In this document: positions 1-8,720 of the stretch, in pieces
Layout of the letters: every line of letters begins with the position of its first letter
Numbering within the stretch: the stretch's first letter is position 1
Assembly: GCA_035473395.1 (NCBI GenBank)
Contig: DATIOF010000088.1
Span: forward strand, 1-64,000
Length of the DNA stretch: 64,000 nt
DNA from: AC-32 sp035473395
Lineage (GTDB): Bacteria; Actinomycetota; Thermoleophilia; Gaiellales; Gaiellaceae
Reading direction: 5' to 3'
Program-made: the position numbers and the translations under genes
Notes under the pieces: model-generated
The model's input: the letters and a program-made list of their open reading frames with translations, nothing else
Database searches by the model: none
What the model was told of the DNA's origin: nothing

Positions 1-1476
1 CTCCGCGCCGGCCTCGTCGAGCGCACGGGCGGCTTCCTCCGCCTGTTGCTCGACGCCGGGCAGCGCCACCACGTGGACATCGTAGGGCGCGATCGAGGCC
101 GGCCAGACGATGCCGTGCTCGTCGTGGCTCTGTTCGACGGCGGCGGCGATCACGCGGCCAGGGCCGATCCCGTAGCTGCCCATGATCAGCGGTTTCTCGG
201 TTCCGTCCTCATCGAGGAACGTCGCCTCCAGCGGAGCCGAGTACTTCGTCTCCAGCTTGAAAATATGTCCAACCTCGATCGCCACCTGTAGGTGTAGATG
301 CCCGCCGCAGCCAGGACATGCGTCTCCTTCGCGAATTTCTCGAAGATCGACGAAGCGGGGCTCGTAATCGCGGCCGGCCTGCACGCCGCGCAGGTGCACG
401 TCGTCGCGGTTTGCGCCCACGACGTACTGGCCCTCGTGCAGGGCCTCGTCGGCGAGCACGTCGACCTTGACGCCGACCGGGCCGATCGAGCCGCCTGCTG
501 CGCCGAACGCCTCGCGGATCTCCTCCTGCTCGGCCGCCCGAAAATCGTCGCCGAGGGCCTGAAGGAGTTTCATCTCGTTGAGCCGGTCGTCGCCGCGCAC
601 CAGGGCGAGGACGACCCGGCCGTCGACCACGACCGGCATGGCCTTCGCGGTCGCACGGGGGTCGACGCCGAGGAACGCGGAGACGTCCTCGATCGTCCGC
701 TGCCCGGGCGTCTCGACCTCCTCCGGCTGCGGCAGCTCGTCGGGAAAGTCGGCCGGCGACGGGCGGCCCTCCGCGATCTCGAGGTCGGCCGCGTAGTCGC
801 CGTTCTCGCACGTGACGAGCGTGTTCTCGCCCGATCCGGACGGCGCCAGGAAGTCCTGGCTGCCGCTCCCGCCCATCATCCCGGACTCCGCCGCCACCTC
901 GACGGCCTCGATCCCGCAGCGCTCGAAGATCCGCTTGTAGGCGACTGAGTGCTTGCCGAAGCTCTCGTCGAGGCCGGCCTCGTCGCGGTCGAACGAGTAC
1001 CCGTCTTTCATGATGAACTCGCGGACCCTGAGGAGTCCACCGCGGGGCCGCGGCTCGTCGCGGTCCTTCGTCTGGAAGTGGTACCAGATCTGCGGCAGCT
1101 CTTTGTACGACTGAATCTCACGCGCGTGGAAGGTCACGGTCTCCTCGTGCGTGAGCGGCAGGACGTAGTCGCGGCCGGTGCGGTCCTTGAGCCTGAAGAG
1201 CTCGGGAATGCCGATCCGGCCTGTCGCCTCCCAGAGCTCCGCCGGAGTGAGCACCGGCATCAGCACTTCCTGCGCGCCGAATGCGTCGAGCTCCTCTCGG
1301 ATGATCTGCTCGACCTTTCGGTGGACGCGCCAGCCGAGCGGCAAGTAGGTCCAGAGCCCGGCGCTGAGCTGGCGGATGAAGCCGCCGCGCACGAGCAGCT
1401 TGTGGCTGACGGCCTCGGCGTCGGCCGGGTCGTCACGCAGGGTTGGTACGAAAAGCTGAGAAGCCCGGGCGATCAT
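1..1476 (-). CDS. proS: Prolyl-tRNA synthetase, C-terminus cut by window edge
   Basis: Class II synthetase that charges tRNA-Pro. The 492 visible residues begin at the N-terminus; perhaps 70-90 residues of the anticodon-binding domain lie outside the window. Seen: RQLSAGLWTYLPLG (35-48, motif 1 region), LTHEE (109-113), the motif 2 loop around RVREFIMKDGYSF (150-162), a long insertion where bacterial ProRS carries its editing domain (roughly 225-400), then IEVGHIFKL and GSYGIGPGR. The frame is open throughout. The ATG is 15 bases after the ispG stop and an in-frame stop lies just upstream, so the start is firm, although no good ribosome site is visible. Last gene seen of the rpsB-to-proS block. 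Confidence 0.96.
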   Translation of the reverse strand, partial: MIARASQLFVPTLRDDPADAEAVSHKLLVRGGFIRQLSAGLWTYLPLGWRVHRKVEQIIREELDAFGAQEVLMPVLTPAELWEATGRIGIPELFRLKDRTGRDYVLPLTHEETVTFHAREIQSYKELPQIWYHFQTKDRDEPRPRGGLLRVREFIMKDGYSFDRDEAGLDESFGKHSVAYKRIFERCGIEAVEVAAESGMMGGSGSQDFLAPSGSGENTLVTCENGDYAADLEIAEGRPSPADFPDELPQPEEVETPGQRTIEDVSAFLGVDPRATAKAMPVVVDGRVVLALVRGDDRLNEMKLLQALGDDFRAAEQEEIREAFGAAGGSIGPVGVKVDVLADEALHEGQYVVGANRDDVHLRGVQAGRDYEPRFVDLREIREGDACPGCGGHLHLQVAIEVGHIFKLETKYSAPLEATFLDEDGTEKPLIMGSYGIGPGRVIAAAVEQSHDEHGIVWPASIAPYDVHVVALPGVEQQAEEAARALDEAGAE

Positions 1477-1491
1477 CGTTGCCGGAGGAGG

Positions 1492-2625
1492 CTACTCCAG
1501 AGGGATCATCGAGGCTTCTGCCATCGCCAGGGCGGCCGGCTTGGCCATCTTCAAGCGCTTCGGGCGGTGCATGCCGTCGGCGATCCACTTGTCGATCTCG
1601 TGGAAGAGCTCGTCGACGAGGATGTCGGAGGAGACCTTCTTCAGCACGAGGCCGTGGGCGTAAACGAAGCCGACGTCACGGCCGCCGGCGATCCCGAAGT
1701 CGGCGTCGCCGGCCTCCCCCGGTCCGTTCACCGCGCAGCCGAGCACGGCGACCTCGAAGTGCTGGGGGTAGGTGTGCAGCCGTTCCTCGACCACCTCGGC
1801 CAGCTGCTGGACCCCAACGTTGTCGCGGCCGCAGCTCGGGCAGGCGATCATGATCGGGCCGCGCTCGCGCAGCCCGAGCGCCTTGAGGATCTCGAAGGCG
1901 GTCTTGACCTCCTCGACCGGGTCGGCGGTCAGCGAGACGCGCATCGTGTCGCCGATCCCGTCCGCGAGCAGCGCGCCCATGCCGACGGCGCTCTTGATCG
2001 AGCCCGAGAACGGCGTCCCCGCCTCGGTCACGCCGAGGTGGAGCGGGTACGGAACCTTCGAGGAGAGCAGCCGGTAGGCGCGGATCATCGTCGGCACGTG
2101 GCTCGACTTGACCGAGATCTTGAAGTCGTAGAAGCCGAGACTCTCGAGCAGCCGCACTTCCTCGAGTGCCGCCTCGACCAGCGCCTCCGCCTGATCCTGC
2201 TGGGCCAGTTCGGCCAGGTGCTTCGGCAGCGAGCCGGAGTTGGCCCCGATCCGCATCGGCGTGCCGGCCTGCTGCGCGGCGCGGACGACCTCGGCGACCT
2301 TGTCGGGCCCGCCGATGTTGCCCGGGTTGATGCGCACCGCGGCCACGCCCGCTTCGATCGCTCGCAGCGCCAGGCTCGCGTTGAAGTGGATGTCTGCGAT
2401 CACCGGCAGCGGCGAAAGGCGGACGATCTTCGGCAGCGCGTCGGCGTCCTCGCTCTTCGGCACCGCCACCCGCACGAGCTCGCAGCCCGCGGACGCAAGA
2501 GCGGCGACCTGCGCGGTCGTCGCCTCGACGTCGTGCGTCTTCGTCAGGGTCATCGACTGCACGACGACGGGCGCACCGCCGCCGATCTGGACGCCGCCTA
2601 CGTGGATGGAGCGTTCGCTCGCCAC
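1492..2625 (-). CDS. ispG: 4-hydroxy-3-methylbut-2-enyl diphosphate synthase
   Basis: Iron-sulfur enzyme of the MEP isoprenoid pathway, converting MEcPP to HMBPP with reduced flavodoxin or ferredoxin. The 377 residues match the single-domain bacterial length. The N-terminal TIM-barrel part carries MTLTKT and NPGNIG. The C-terminal cluster-binding part has CPSC (C262, C265), a third Cys in LGCAVNGPGE (C297) and the conserved Glu of that motif. GTG start 9 bases after the rseP stop. With dxr two genes upstream and uppS, idsA and other prenyl genes elsewhere in the window, it shows that isoprenoids are made by the MEP route. Confidence 0.97.
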   Translation of the reverse strand: MASERSIHVGGVQIGGGAPVVVQSMTLTKTHDVEATTAQVAALASAGCELVRVAVPKSEDADALPKIVRLSPLPVIADIHFNASLALRAIEAGVAAVRINPGNIGGPDKVAEVVRAAQQAGTPMRIGANSGSLPKHLAELAQQDQAEALVEAALEEVRLLESLGFYDFKISVKSSHVPTMIRAYRLLSSKVPYPLHLGVTEAGTPFSGSIKSAVGMGALLADGIGDTMRVSLTADPVEEVKTAFEILKALGLRERGPIMIACPSCGRDNVGVQQLAEVVEERLHTYPQHFEVAVLGCAVNGPGEAGDADFGIAGGRDVGFVYAHGLVLKKVSSDILVDELFHEIDKWIADGMHRPKRLKMAKPAALAMAEASMIPLE

Positions 2626-2634
2626 CCTCCGAGT

Positions 2635-3864
2635 CTAGCCCCCGCGGATGTTTCCGATGTCGTTCGAGAGCCCTACGAAGAAGAGGAGCAGCACGAGCGC
2701 GATGCCGACGGCGGAGACCCGTTCGTAGACCGAGCGCTGAATCGCTCGGCCGCGGATCCCCTCGACGATCGAGAACACCATGTGCCCGCCGTCCAGGGGC
2801 AGCAGCGGTAGTAGGTTCAGGAGCGCGAGCGAGAGGCTGATGATCGCCAGCACCTGCAGGTACTCGCGGTAGCCGAGCTGAACCGCCTTGCTCGACTGCT
2901 GCACGATCCCGACGGGCGTCGAGACGTCCTTGCGGCCGGAGCCGTTCGCGATATGGCCGAGCCAGGTCCCCATCGCCTTCGTCACGAGCCAGGTGTCCTC
3001 GGCGGCGAGCGCGAACGCTCTCGGCGGGCTATAGCTCGTGTAGCGCACCGCGGCCGGATGGAACCCGAGCGTGTAGACCCCGTTCGTCTTGCTGGGCTTC
3101 ACCGCGGGCAGCTCGACGTAGCGGCCGTGACGGACGACCGAGATCACGAGCGCCTTGCCCTGGCTGTTGTGGATCGCGTTGCGAACGTCGGTGAAGTCGT
3201 AGGCGGGAACGCGGTTAACGCCGACGATCCGGTCGCCGGCGTGCAGTCCCGCGACCGCCGCGGGCGACTTCGGGATCACGTCCTGGACGCGACGCGAGGC
3301 GTCCGAGGGAATCCCGAGCATGTAGACGGTGGCGAGCAGGACGACCGCGAACAGGAGATTCGTCCCCGGCCCGGCAGCGATCACTGCCAGGCGCTTCCAG
3401 GTGCGCTGCCGCCAGTAGGCGTCCGGGCCCAGCGCGTCGTCGAGCTCGCTCAAACCGCGATCGGCGGCTCGACGGGCCTTGGGCGTGAGCTTGGCGCTCG
3501 TGATTGCCTGTCCGAGCGTCGCCACGGCGGCGCGCGCCTCGTCGAAGGCGCCGCGGGCCACGAGCCGCTTCGCGCGCTCCACGTCGGTCAGCAGGCGCGG
3601 CTCCTCGTACAGCGCGGGCCCGAAGTGCACGTCCAGGTCAGACGGCGCGGGCCGGTGCATCCCGGGGATCTTCACGTAGCCGCCGAACGGGATCACGCCC
3701 AGGCCGTACTCGATCCCGTTGCGCTTCCACTTGACCGCCGCCGGCGGGAACCCGATGTAGAACTTCCGCGGTCGCATCCCGACCCCGCGCGCCGTGAAGA
3801 AGTGACCCATCTCGTGGATCAGGATCAGCAGGGCGAGCCCGAAGATGGCGACGAGGATGCTCAC
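2635..3864 (-). CDS. rseP: Site-2 membrane metalloprotease (RseP/RIP family)
   Basis: Intramembrane zinc protease of the S2P family, usually cleaving anti-sigma factors or leftover signal peptides in the membrane. HEMGH sits at residues 17-21 in the first membrane helix, and the second metal-ligand motif is in NLLPLLPLDGGH near the C-terminus. There is one PDZ domain (about 165-240). Between HEXXH and the next helix lies a charged stretch of about 65 residues (roughly 75-140) that looks helical and is longer than in typical homologs. I choose the GTG that overlaps the dxr stop as GTGA; the reading frame continues upstream only as shadow of dxr. 409 aa. Confidence 0.93.
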   Translation of the reverse strand: MSILVAIFGLALLILIHEMGHFFTARGVGMRPRKFYIGFPPAAVKWKRNGIEYGLGVIPFGGYVKIPGMHRPAPSDLDVHFGPALYEEPRLLTDVERAKRLVARGAFDEARAAVATLGQAITSAKLTPKARRAADRGLSELDDALGPDAYWRQRTWKRLAVIAAGPGTNLLFAVVLLATVYMLGIPSDASRRVQDVIPKSPAAVAGLHAGDRIVGVNRVPAYDFTDVRNAIHNSQGKALVISVVRHGRYVELPAVKPSKTNGVYTLGFHPAAVRYTSYSPPRAFALAAEDTWLVTKAMGTWLGHIANGSGRKDVSTPVGIVQQSSKAVQLGYREYLQVLAIISLSLALLNLLPLLPLDGGHMVFSIVEGIRGRAIQRSVYERVSAVGIALVLLLFFVGLSNDIGNIRGG

Positions 3865-4919
3865 GCGACGGATGCTCTTTCCGCGAGGCGGCGCGCTTCC
3901 CTGTCGGCTTCGAGGAGCTCGTCGAGATCGCGCGCGGGTGCGCCGTCCACCTCCGCCAGTGTCTCTTCGACGGTCGCAGCGACCGCGAGGAACGACAGGC
4001 GTCCCTCGAGAAACGCGGCGACGGCAACCTCGTTGGCGGCATTGAAGGCGCACGGGAAGGTGCCGCCCCGCTCGCCGGCCTGGCGCGCGAGCGCGAGCAG
4101 CGGGAACGTCTCCAGGTCTGGCGGCTCGAACTCGAGCACGAGGCCCTGGGAGAAGTCGAGCGCCGGCACCGGCGTCGCCGCGCGCGCGGGATAGGTGAGC
4201 GCGAAGGCGATCGGGACGCGCATGTCCGGGTAGCCGAGATGCGCCAGCGAGGCGCCGTCGCGGAAGCGGACGAGCGCATGGACGACGGAGGTCGGCTGCA
4301 GCACCACCTCGATCCGGGCGTACGGGATGCCGAAGAGGAAGTGCGCCTCGATCAGCTCGAGGCCCTTGTTGGCGAGCGTGGCCGAGTCGATCGTGATCTT
4401 CGGGCCCATGCTCCAGGTCGGGTGCGCAAGCGCCTCCTCCGGCGCGACGTCCTCGAGCTCCTCGCGCGTGCGCCGGCGGAACGGGCCGCCCGAGCCGGTG
4501 AGCACGAGTGAGTCGACCTGTTCGGGCGCGCGCCCCTCGAGGCACTGGAACGCCGCCGAGTGCTCGCTGTCGACCGGAAGCAGCAAACCGCCGCCGCGCT
4601 GCTGCGCCGCCAGCGCCAGCTCACCGGCAGCGACGAGGCTCTCCTTGTTGGCGAGGGCGAGCGTGACGCCGTGCTCGAGCGCCCAGAGCGTGGCGGGCAG
4701 GCCGGCGAAGCCGACGACCGCGTTCAGCACCACGTCCGGCTCGGCGCGGTCGAGCAGCTCGGTGAGGTCGCCGCCGACCTGGGTCAGCGGGGCTAGCCCG
4801 TCGATCGGTTGCGAACCCGAGGCAGCCGCCACCAGCTCGAGCTCGGGGTGGGCGCCGACGATCTCGAGCGCCTGGCGGCCGATGGAGCCGGTGGCCCCCA
4901 GGAGGGCGATTCTCGTCAT
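3861..4919 (-). CDS. dxr: 1-deoxy-D-xylulose 5-phosphate reductoisomerase
   Basis: Second step of the MEP pathway: NADPH-dependent rearrangement of DXP to MEP, the fosmidomycin target. The N-terminal Rossmann motif LLGATGSIG is at residues 5-13. NKESLVAAG and the catalytic region with VDSEHSAAFQCL, LTGSGGPFR and HPTWSMGPKITIDSATLANKGLE are all present. 352 aa, slightly short of the E. coli enzyme. ATG chosen because family similarity starts at MTRIALLG; the frame extends further upstream only into cdsA shadow. A TACACT -10-like element lies 8 bases upstream of the ATG, so a local promoter within the block is possible. Confidence 0.97.
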   Translation of the reverse strand: MTRIALLGATGSIGRQALEIVGAHPELELVAAASGSQPIDGLAPLTQVGGDLTELLDRAEPDVVLNAVVGFAGLPATLWALEHGVTLALANKESLVAAGELALAAQQRGGGLLLPVDSEHSAAFQCLEGRAPEQVDSLVLTGSGGPFRRRTREELEDVAPEEALAHPTWSMGPKITIDSATLANKGLELIEAHFLFGIPYARIEVVLQPTSVVHALVRFRDGASLAHLGYPDMRVPIAFALTYPARAATPVPALDFSQGLVLEFEPPDLETFPLLALARQAGERGGTFPCAFNAANEVAVAAFLEGRLSFLAVAATVEETLAEVDGAPARDLDELLEADREARRLAERASVA

Positions 4920-4954
4920 CTGCTCAAAGTGTACGACCGGAGCCCGGTTCCGGA

Positions 4955-5752
4955 TCAGTGCAGTGCCAGGATCGTGTAGTAGGCGGCCACTGCGGCGAAC
5001 AGGTGCGAGTCGAGCCGGTCGAGCATGCCGCCGTGCCCCGCGAGCAAGCGGCCGCTGTCCTTGACGTTCAGGTCGCGCTTGACCGCCGACTCGAACAGGT
5101 CGCCCAGCGGCGCCGCAACCGCGATCACGCCGCCGAGCACGAGCGATTGCCAGACGTTCATGAAGTCCGAGTTGTAGAGCGCGAAGAACGGCACGAGCAC
5201 CGCGACCACGGTCCCGGCGGCGAGGCCCTCCCACGTCTTGCCCGGCGAGATCGTCGGCGCCATCCGGTGTCGCCCGAGCAGCCGGCCGGCGAAGTAGGCG
5301 ATGGCGTCCGAGGCGAACACCGCCAGCAGCACGGTGAAGACCGCGAGCCGCCCGTCCTTCGCGGGCTCGAGCTCGCGGATGAGCTGGACGTGCGCGAGGC
5401 CGAGACCGACCCAGGCCGCTCCGAAGACGGTCGTCGCCACCGCGACCGTCAGCGACTGCCGCGTCTGCGAGATCCCCTTCAGCACGAAGGCGAGCGGGAG
5501 CGTGATGAGGAAGCCGGCGGTCATCCAGAGCGGGCCGCCGAGCCAGGCGCCGAGCAGCGCGAGCGAGGCGCCCGAGTAGCCGGCGAGCACGAGCGGCCGC
5601 AGCGGCCGCGCAATCCCGAAGAACTCGTGCAGCGCGAGCGTGGCCGCGACAACGGCGAGCGCGAACAGCCAGCCGCCGCCCAGCCAGACGACGTAGAGGA
5701 CGAGCGGCAGCCCGACGACCGCCACCACGATGCGCGACCAGAACTGGCTCAA
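4955..5752 (-). CDS. cdsA: Phosphatidate cytidylyltransferase
   Basis: Integral membrane enzyme that makes CDP-diacylglycerol from phosphatidate and CTP for phospholipid synthesis. 265 aa with about seven to eight hydrophobic helices. The family signature is complete near the C-terminus (about residues 222-249: SAVKR, KDSG, HGGMLDRLDS). The start is TTG three bases after the uppS stop; no ATG or GTG fits the N-terminal helix better. The uppS-cdsA order is the standard bacterial arrangement. Confidence 0.95.
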   Translation of the reverse strand: MSQFWSRIVVAVVGLPLVLYVVWLGGGWLFALAVVAATLALHEFFGIARPLRPLVLAGYSGASLALLGAWLGGPLWMTAGFLITLPLAFVLKGISQTRQSLTVAVATTVFGAAWVGLGLAHVQLIRELEPAKDGRLAVFTVLLAVFASDAIAYFAGRLLGRHRMAPTISPGKTWEGLAAGTVVAVLVPFFALYNSDFMNVWQSLVLGGVIAVAAPLGDLFESAVKRDLNVKDSGRLLAGHGGMLDRLDSHLFAAVAAYYTILALH

Positions 5753-5755
5753 CCG

Positions 5756-6451
5756 CTACCTGCCGCCGAAGCGGCGGCGTCGCTGGGCGTAGGCCGCGAG
5801 CGCGTCCTCGAGCTCGCGGCTGCCGAAGTCGGGCCAGAGCACGTCGAGGAAGACAAGCTCCGAGTAGGCCAGCTGCCAGAGCAGGAAGTTCGAGATGCGA
5901 AGCTCGCCGCTCGTCCGGATCAGCAGGTCCGGGTCGGGCAGCTCGGGCTCGTAGAGATTCGCCCGCAGCGACTCCTCGTCGGGCTCGACCCCGGCTTCGA
6001 CGAGTCGCCGCGCCGCTTCGACCAGCTCCGCTCGCCCGCCGTAGTCGAACGCGATCCAGAGGTTGAGCCGTTCGTTGTTGGCAGTCTCCGCCTCGAGGCC
6101 GTCCATCTGCGCGCGCAACTCCTTGGGCGCACGGTCGCGGCGGCCGAGGAAGCGGGCGCGAACGCCTTGCCGGGCGAGGTCGGGGAGCTCGCGCTCGATC
6201 GTCTCGCCGAAGATCTCCATCAGGTCCTCGACCTCGGCCTCGGGCCGCGACCAGTTCTCGGTCGAGAAGGCGTAGACGATCAGCGTCTCGACGCCGAGGT
6301 CGATCGCCGCCTCGACCGTCCGGCGCAGCGCCTTCGTGCCGGCACGATGGCCTTCGGCGACGGGCAGGCCGCGCCGCTCGGCCCAGCGGCCGTTGCCGTC
6401 CATGATGATCGCGACGGTGCGGGCGCTGTCCTCTTGCGCTCCGCGTTCCAC
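5756..6451 (-). CDS. uppS: cis-Prenyltransferase (isoprenyl transferase)
   Basis: Condenses isopentenyl diphosphate units onto a short allylic primer to give the cis-polyprenyl carrier for cell wall synthesis. IIMDGNGRWA with catalytic D18 lies near the N-terminus, followed by HRAGTKALRR, AFSTENWSR and, at the C-terminal side, the substrate-binding LIRTSGELRISNF segment. 231 aa, normal length. GTG start. Since actinobacteria often have several such enzymes with different chain lengths, the product length cannot be told from sequence. Confidence 0.94.
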   Translation of the reverse strand: MERGAQEDSARTVAIIMDGNGRWAERRGLPVAEGHRAGTKALRRTVEAAIDLGVETLIVYAFSTENWSRPEAEVEDLMEIFGETIERELPDLARQGVRARFLGRRDRAPKELRAQMDGLEAETANNERLNLWIAFDYGGRAELVEAARRLVEAGVEPDEESLRANLYEPELPDPDLLIRTSGELRISNFLLWQLAYSELVFLDVLWPDFGSRELEDALAAYAQRRRRFGGR

Positions 6452-6478
6452 GGTGAGGGGGTTCGGCGCCTTCAGCGC

Positions 6479-7039
6479 CTAGACCTCCATGATCTCCGCT
6501 TCCTTCTTCTTCAGCAGCTCGTCGATCTCGTGGACGTGGTCGTCCGTGAGCTTCTGGACGCGCTCCTCGGCCCGGTGCTCCTCGTCGCTGCCGGCCTCGC
6601 CCTTGTCGACCAGCTCCTTCAGGTGGTGGATCGCGTCGCGGCGGACGTTGCGCACGGCGACCCTCCCCTCCTCCGCCATGTTCCGCACGACCTTGACGAG
6701 CTCCTTGCGCCGCTCCTCGGTCAGCTGCGGGATCGGTAGTCGGATCAGCTTGCCGTCATTCGAGGGCGTGAGACCGAGGTCGGACTCCTGGATCGCGCGC
6801 TCGATGGTCGCGACCGAGCCCGGGTCGAACGGCTGGATCGTCAGCAGGCGCGGCTCCGGCGCCCCGATCGTCGCCAGCTGCTTGAGGGGCGTCTGCTGGC
6901 CGTAGTAGTCGATCTGCACGCGATCGAGAAGCGCCGGCGAGGCACGTCCGGTGCGCAACGTCGAGAACTCGTTCTGCGCGGCCTCGACGGACTTGTCCAT
7001 CCGCCTCGTCGCGTCCTGAATCAGGTCATCGATCGCCAT
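6479..7039 (-). CDS. frr: Ribosome recycling factor
   Basis: Splits post-termination ribosomes together with EF-G. 186 aa, the standard length, with the helical bundle segments and the conserved FSTLRTGRASPALLD, NDGKLIRLPIPQLTEERRKELVK and VRNVRRDA motifs. The ATG follows a good GAGGAGGCC ribosome site. A gap of 124 bases to pyrH holds two strong hairpins, so frr may also have its own promoter; the -10 there is not obvious. Confidence 0.98.
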   Translation of the reverse strand: MAIDDLIQDATRRMDKSVEAAQNEFSTLRTGRASPALLDRVQIDYYGQQTPLKQLATIGAPEPRLLTIQPFDPGSVATIERAIQESDLGLTPSNDGKLIRLPIPQLTEERRKELVKVVRNMAEEGRVAVRNVRRDAIHHLKELVDKGEAGSDEEHRAEERVQKLTDDHVHEIDELLKKKEAEIMEV

Positions 7040-7110
7040 CTGGCCTCCTCGTTAGAGCCTAACTCGCCTGAAGAATGCAGACCGTTTCTTTCCAAGTAGC
7101 TGTGTTGGAC

Positions 7111-7165
7111 GGCCGAGCGGGCGACGCCCGCACGGCCTCTCTGGTCGGCGCCGCAAGACGGCGCC
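7111..7165 (-). repeat. Twin-hairpin repeat, copy 1 (REP-like)
   Basis: Two adjacent GC-rich hairpins between pyrH and frr. On the minus strand the first begins inside the pyrH stop: GGCGCCG and CGGCGCC (7-base stem, 7147-7165); the second is GCGGGC/GCCCGC flanked by CGGCC/GGCCG (7111-7137). A near copy with the same order and the same linker occurs at 33664-33716, with stem positions changed on both arms. It may act as a terminator or attenuator after pyrH although no U-tract follows. Confidence 0.75.
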
Positions 7166-7920
7166 TAGGGGGTCGAGACGATGGTGCCGACCCGCTCGCC
7201 ATGCACGACTCTACGGATGTTTCCAGGTTCCAGGGCGAAGACGTAGATCGGCAGCCGGTTGTCCATGCAGAGAGACAGCGCGGTCGTATCCATCACCTTC
7301 AGGCCGCGCTCGATCGCCTGCAGATGGGTGATCTCGGGCAGCAGCGTCGCATTTGGGTCGACGCGGGGATCGCCGTCGAGCACGCCCGCAACCGCGTGTT
7401 TGGCCATCAGAATCGCCTCCGCGCCGATCTCGAGCGCTCGCAAGGCGGCCGCGGTGTCGGTGGTGAAGTACGGGTTGCCTGTGCCGGCCGCGAAGATCAC
7501 GATGCGCTTCTTCTCGAGATGGCGGATCGCGCGGCGGCGGATGTACGGCTCGGCCACCTCCGCGGCGGCGAGCGCGGACATGACGCGCGTGTGAGCGCCG
7601 CGCCGCTCGAGCGCGTCCTGGAGCGGCAGCGCGTTCAGGAGCGTCGCCAGCATGCCGGCGTAGTCGGCGGTGGCGCGGTCGATCCCCTGCGCCGATGCCT
7701 CGAGCCCGCGGTAGATGTTCCCGGCCCCGACAACGATCGCCAGCTCGGGACCGTCCTGCTGCACCTCGACGATCTCGCCCGCGAGCGCCTCGATCCGCTC
7801 GGGATCGATGCCGTACGCCCGGTCGCCCATCAACGCCTCGCCCGAGAGCTTCAGCAGCACGCGGTGAAAAGCGGTTCCCGCCTCGCCGGCGGACTGCTCC
7901 GGAGACGCGGTCTCGGTCAC
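7165..7920 (-). CDS. pyrH: UMP kinase
   Basis: Phosphorylates UMP to UDP, an amino acid kinase-fold hexamer. LLKLSGEAL (residues 22-30) with the phosphate-binding Lys, VVGAGNIYRG, DYAGMLATLLNALPLQDAL, FAAGTGNPYFTTDTAAALRA and the MDTTAL segment are all present. The 251 residues include an extra N-terminal tail of about 15 residues rich in Ala, Glu and Ser. GTG start overlapping the tsf stop as GTGA; an internal start closer to the core is possible but lacks a better signal. Confidence 0.97.
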   Translation of the reverse strand: MTETASPEQSAGEAGTAFHRVLLKLSGEALMGDRAYGIDPERIEALAGEIVEVQQDGPELAIVVGAGNIYRGLEASAQGIDRATADYAGMLATLLNALPLQDALERRGAHTRVMSALAAAEVAEPYIRRRAIRHLEKKRIVIFAAGTGNPYFTTDTAAALRALEIGAEAILMAKHAVAGVLDGDPRVDPNATLLPEITHLQAIERGLKVMDTTALSLCMDNRLPIYVFALEPGNIRRVVHGERVGTIVSTP

Positions 7921-8720
7921 TCGGCCAGCGCGTAGCGGACGAACTCGAGCACCTCGAGCCCGGCCTCCTCGAGCGCCTTGCCGGCCGTGAGGGACGGGTC
8001 GTGGATCCACGACTGCTCGCTCAGCGCGATGGCCGAGAGGAACTCCTTGCGCAGGCGGCCCTCGACGATCTTCGCCCGCACCTCCTCCGGCTTCGACTGG
8101 ACGTCGGCCTGGTTCTCGTAGATCGAGCGCTCGTTGGCCAGCTCCTCGGCAGGCACCTCGTCGACGCTGCGATAGCGCGGCGCGGCGAACGAGATGTGCA
8201 TCGCGAGCCTGCGCGCGGCAGTGCCGTCCGAGCCCTTGACGCGGACGAGCACGCCGATCTTGTTCGCCGGCGGATGCACGTACTCGGCCAGCAGCTCGCC
8301 CTCGCCGGCCTCCATGCGCGTCCCGCCGACGAGCTCGACGTTCTCGCCGATCTTGGCGATCAGCTCGAGCCGGCGCTCTTCGAGGCCTACGAGCCCATCC
8401 GGGCCTTCCGTCTCGACCGCCTCGAGCGCGGCTTCCGCGAAGGAGAGGAACTCGTCGTTCTTGGAGACGGGCTCGGTCTCACAGCCGACGGCGACGATCG
8501 CGCCGACGGTGCCGGAGACGGTGGCCAGGACCTCGCCCTCGGTTGTCGCGCGGCCCGCCTTCTTGCCGGCGGCGGCCATGCCCTGCTCGCGCAGGAGCCG
8601 CTGGGCAGCCTCGACGTCGCCGGCGGTCTCCTCGAGCGCCCGCTTGGCGTCCATCATTCCGGCGCCCGTTCGGTCGCGAAGCTCCTTGACGAGGCTCGCT
8701 GAGATCTGCACCTGGCTCAC
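7917..8720 (-). CDS. tsf: Elongation factor Ts
   Basis: Nucleotide exchange factor for EF-Tu. The N-terminal UBA-like domain reads ASLVKELRDRTGAGMMDAKRALEE, and the following core has the conserved region with VGCETEPVSKNDEF. 267 aa. GTG start chosen because it overlaps the rpsB stop as GTGA and gives the usual N-terminus; the open frame upstream is shadow of the low-complexity rpsB tail. Cotranscribed with rpsB and pyrH. Confidence 0.97.
   Translation of the reverse strand: MSQVQISASLVKELRDRTGAGMMDAKRALEETAGDVEAAQRLLREQGMAAAGKKAGRATTEGEVLATVSGTVGAIVAVGCETEPVSKNDEFLSFAEAALEAVETEGPDGLVGLEERRLELIAKIGENVELVGGTRMEAGEGELLAEYVHPPANKIGVLVRVKGSDGTAARRLAMHISFAAPRYRSVDEVPAEELANERSIYENQADVQSKPEEVRAKIVEGRLRKEFLSAIALSEQSWIHDPSLTAGKALEEAGLEVLEFVRYALAE

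Noticed and set aside
280..300. Possible frameshift in proS near the CPGCGG motif
   Set aside because: On rereading the minus strand the frame runs through into IEVGHIFKL without a break.
949..2811. Long plus-strand open frame opposite proS and ispG
   Set aside because: Shadow of high-GC codons; its translation is low-complexity Arg/Asp/Val-rich, and ispG and proS on the other strand are clear.
2635..4545. 636-residue reading of rseP starting inside dxr
   Set aside because: The first 227 residues are Arg/Gly-rich shadow of dxr; the GTGA-overlap start gives the correct S2P N-terminus.
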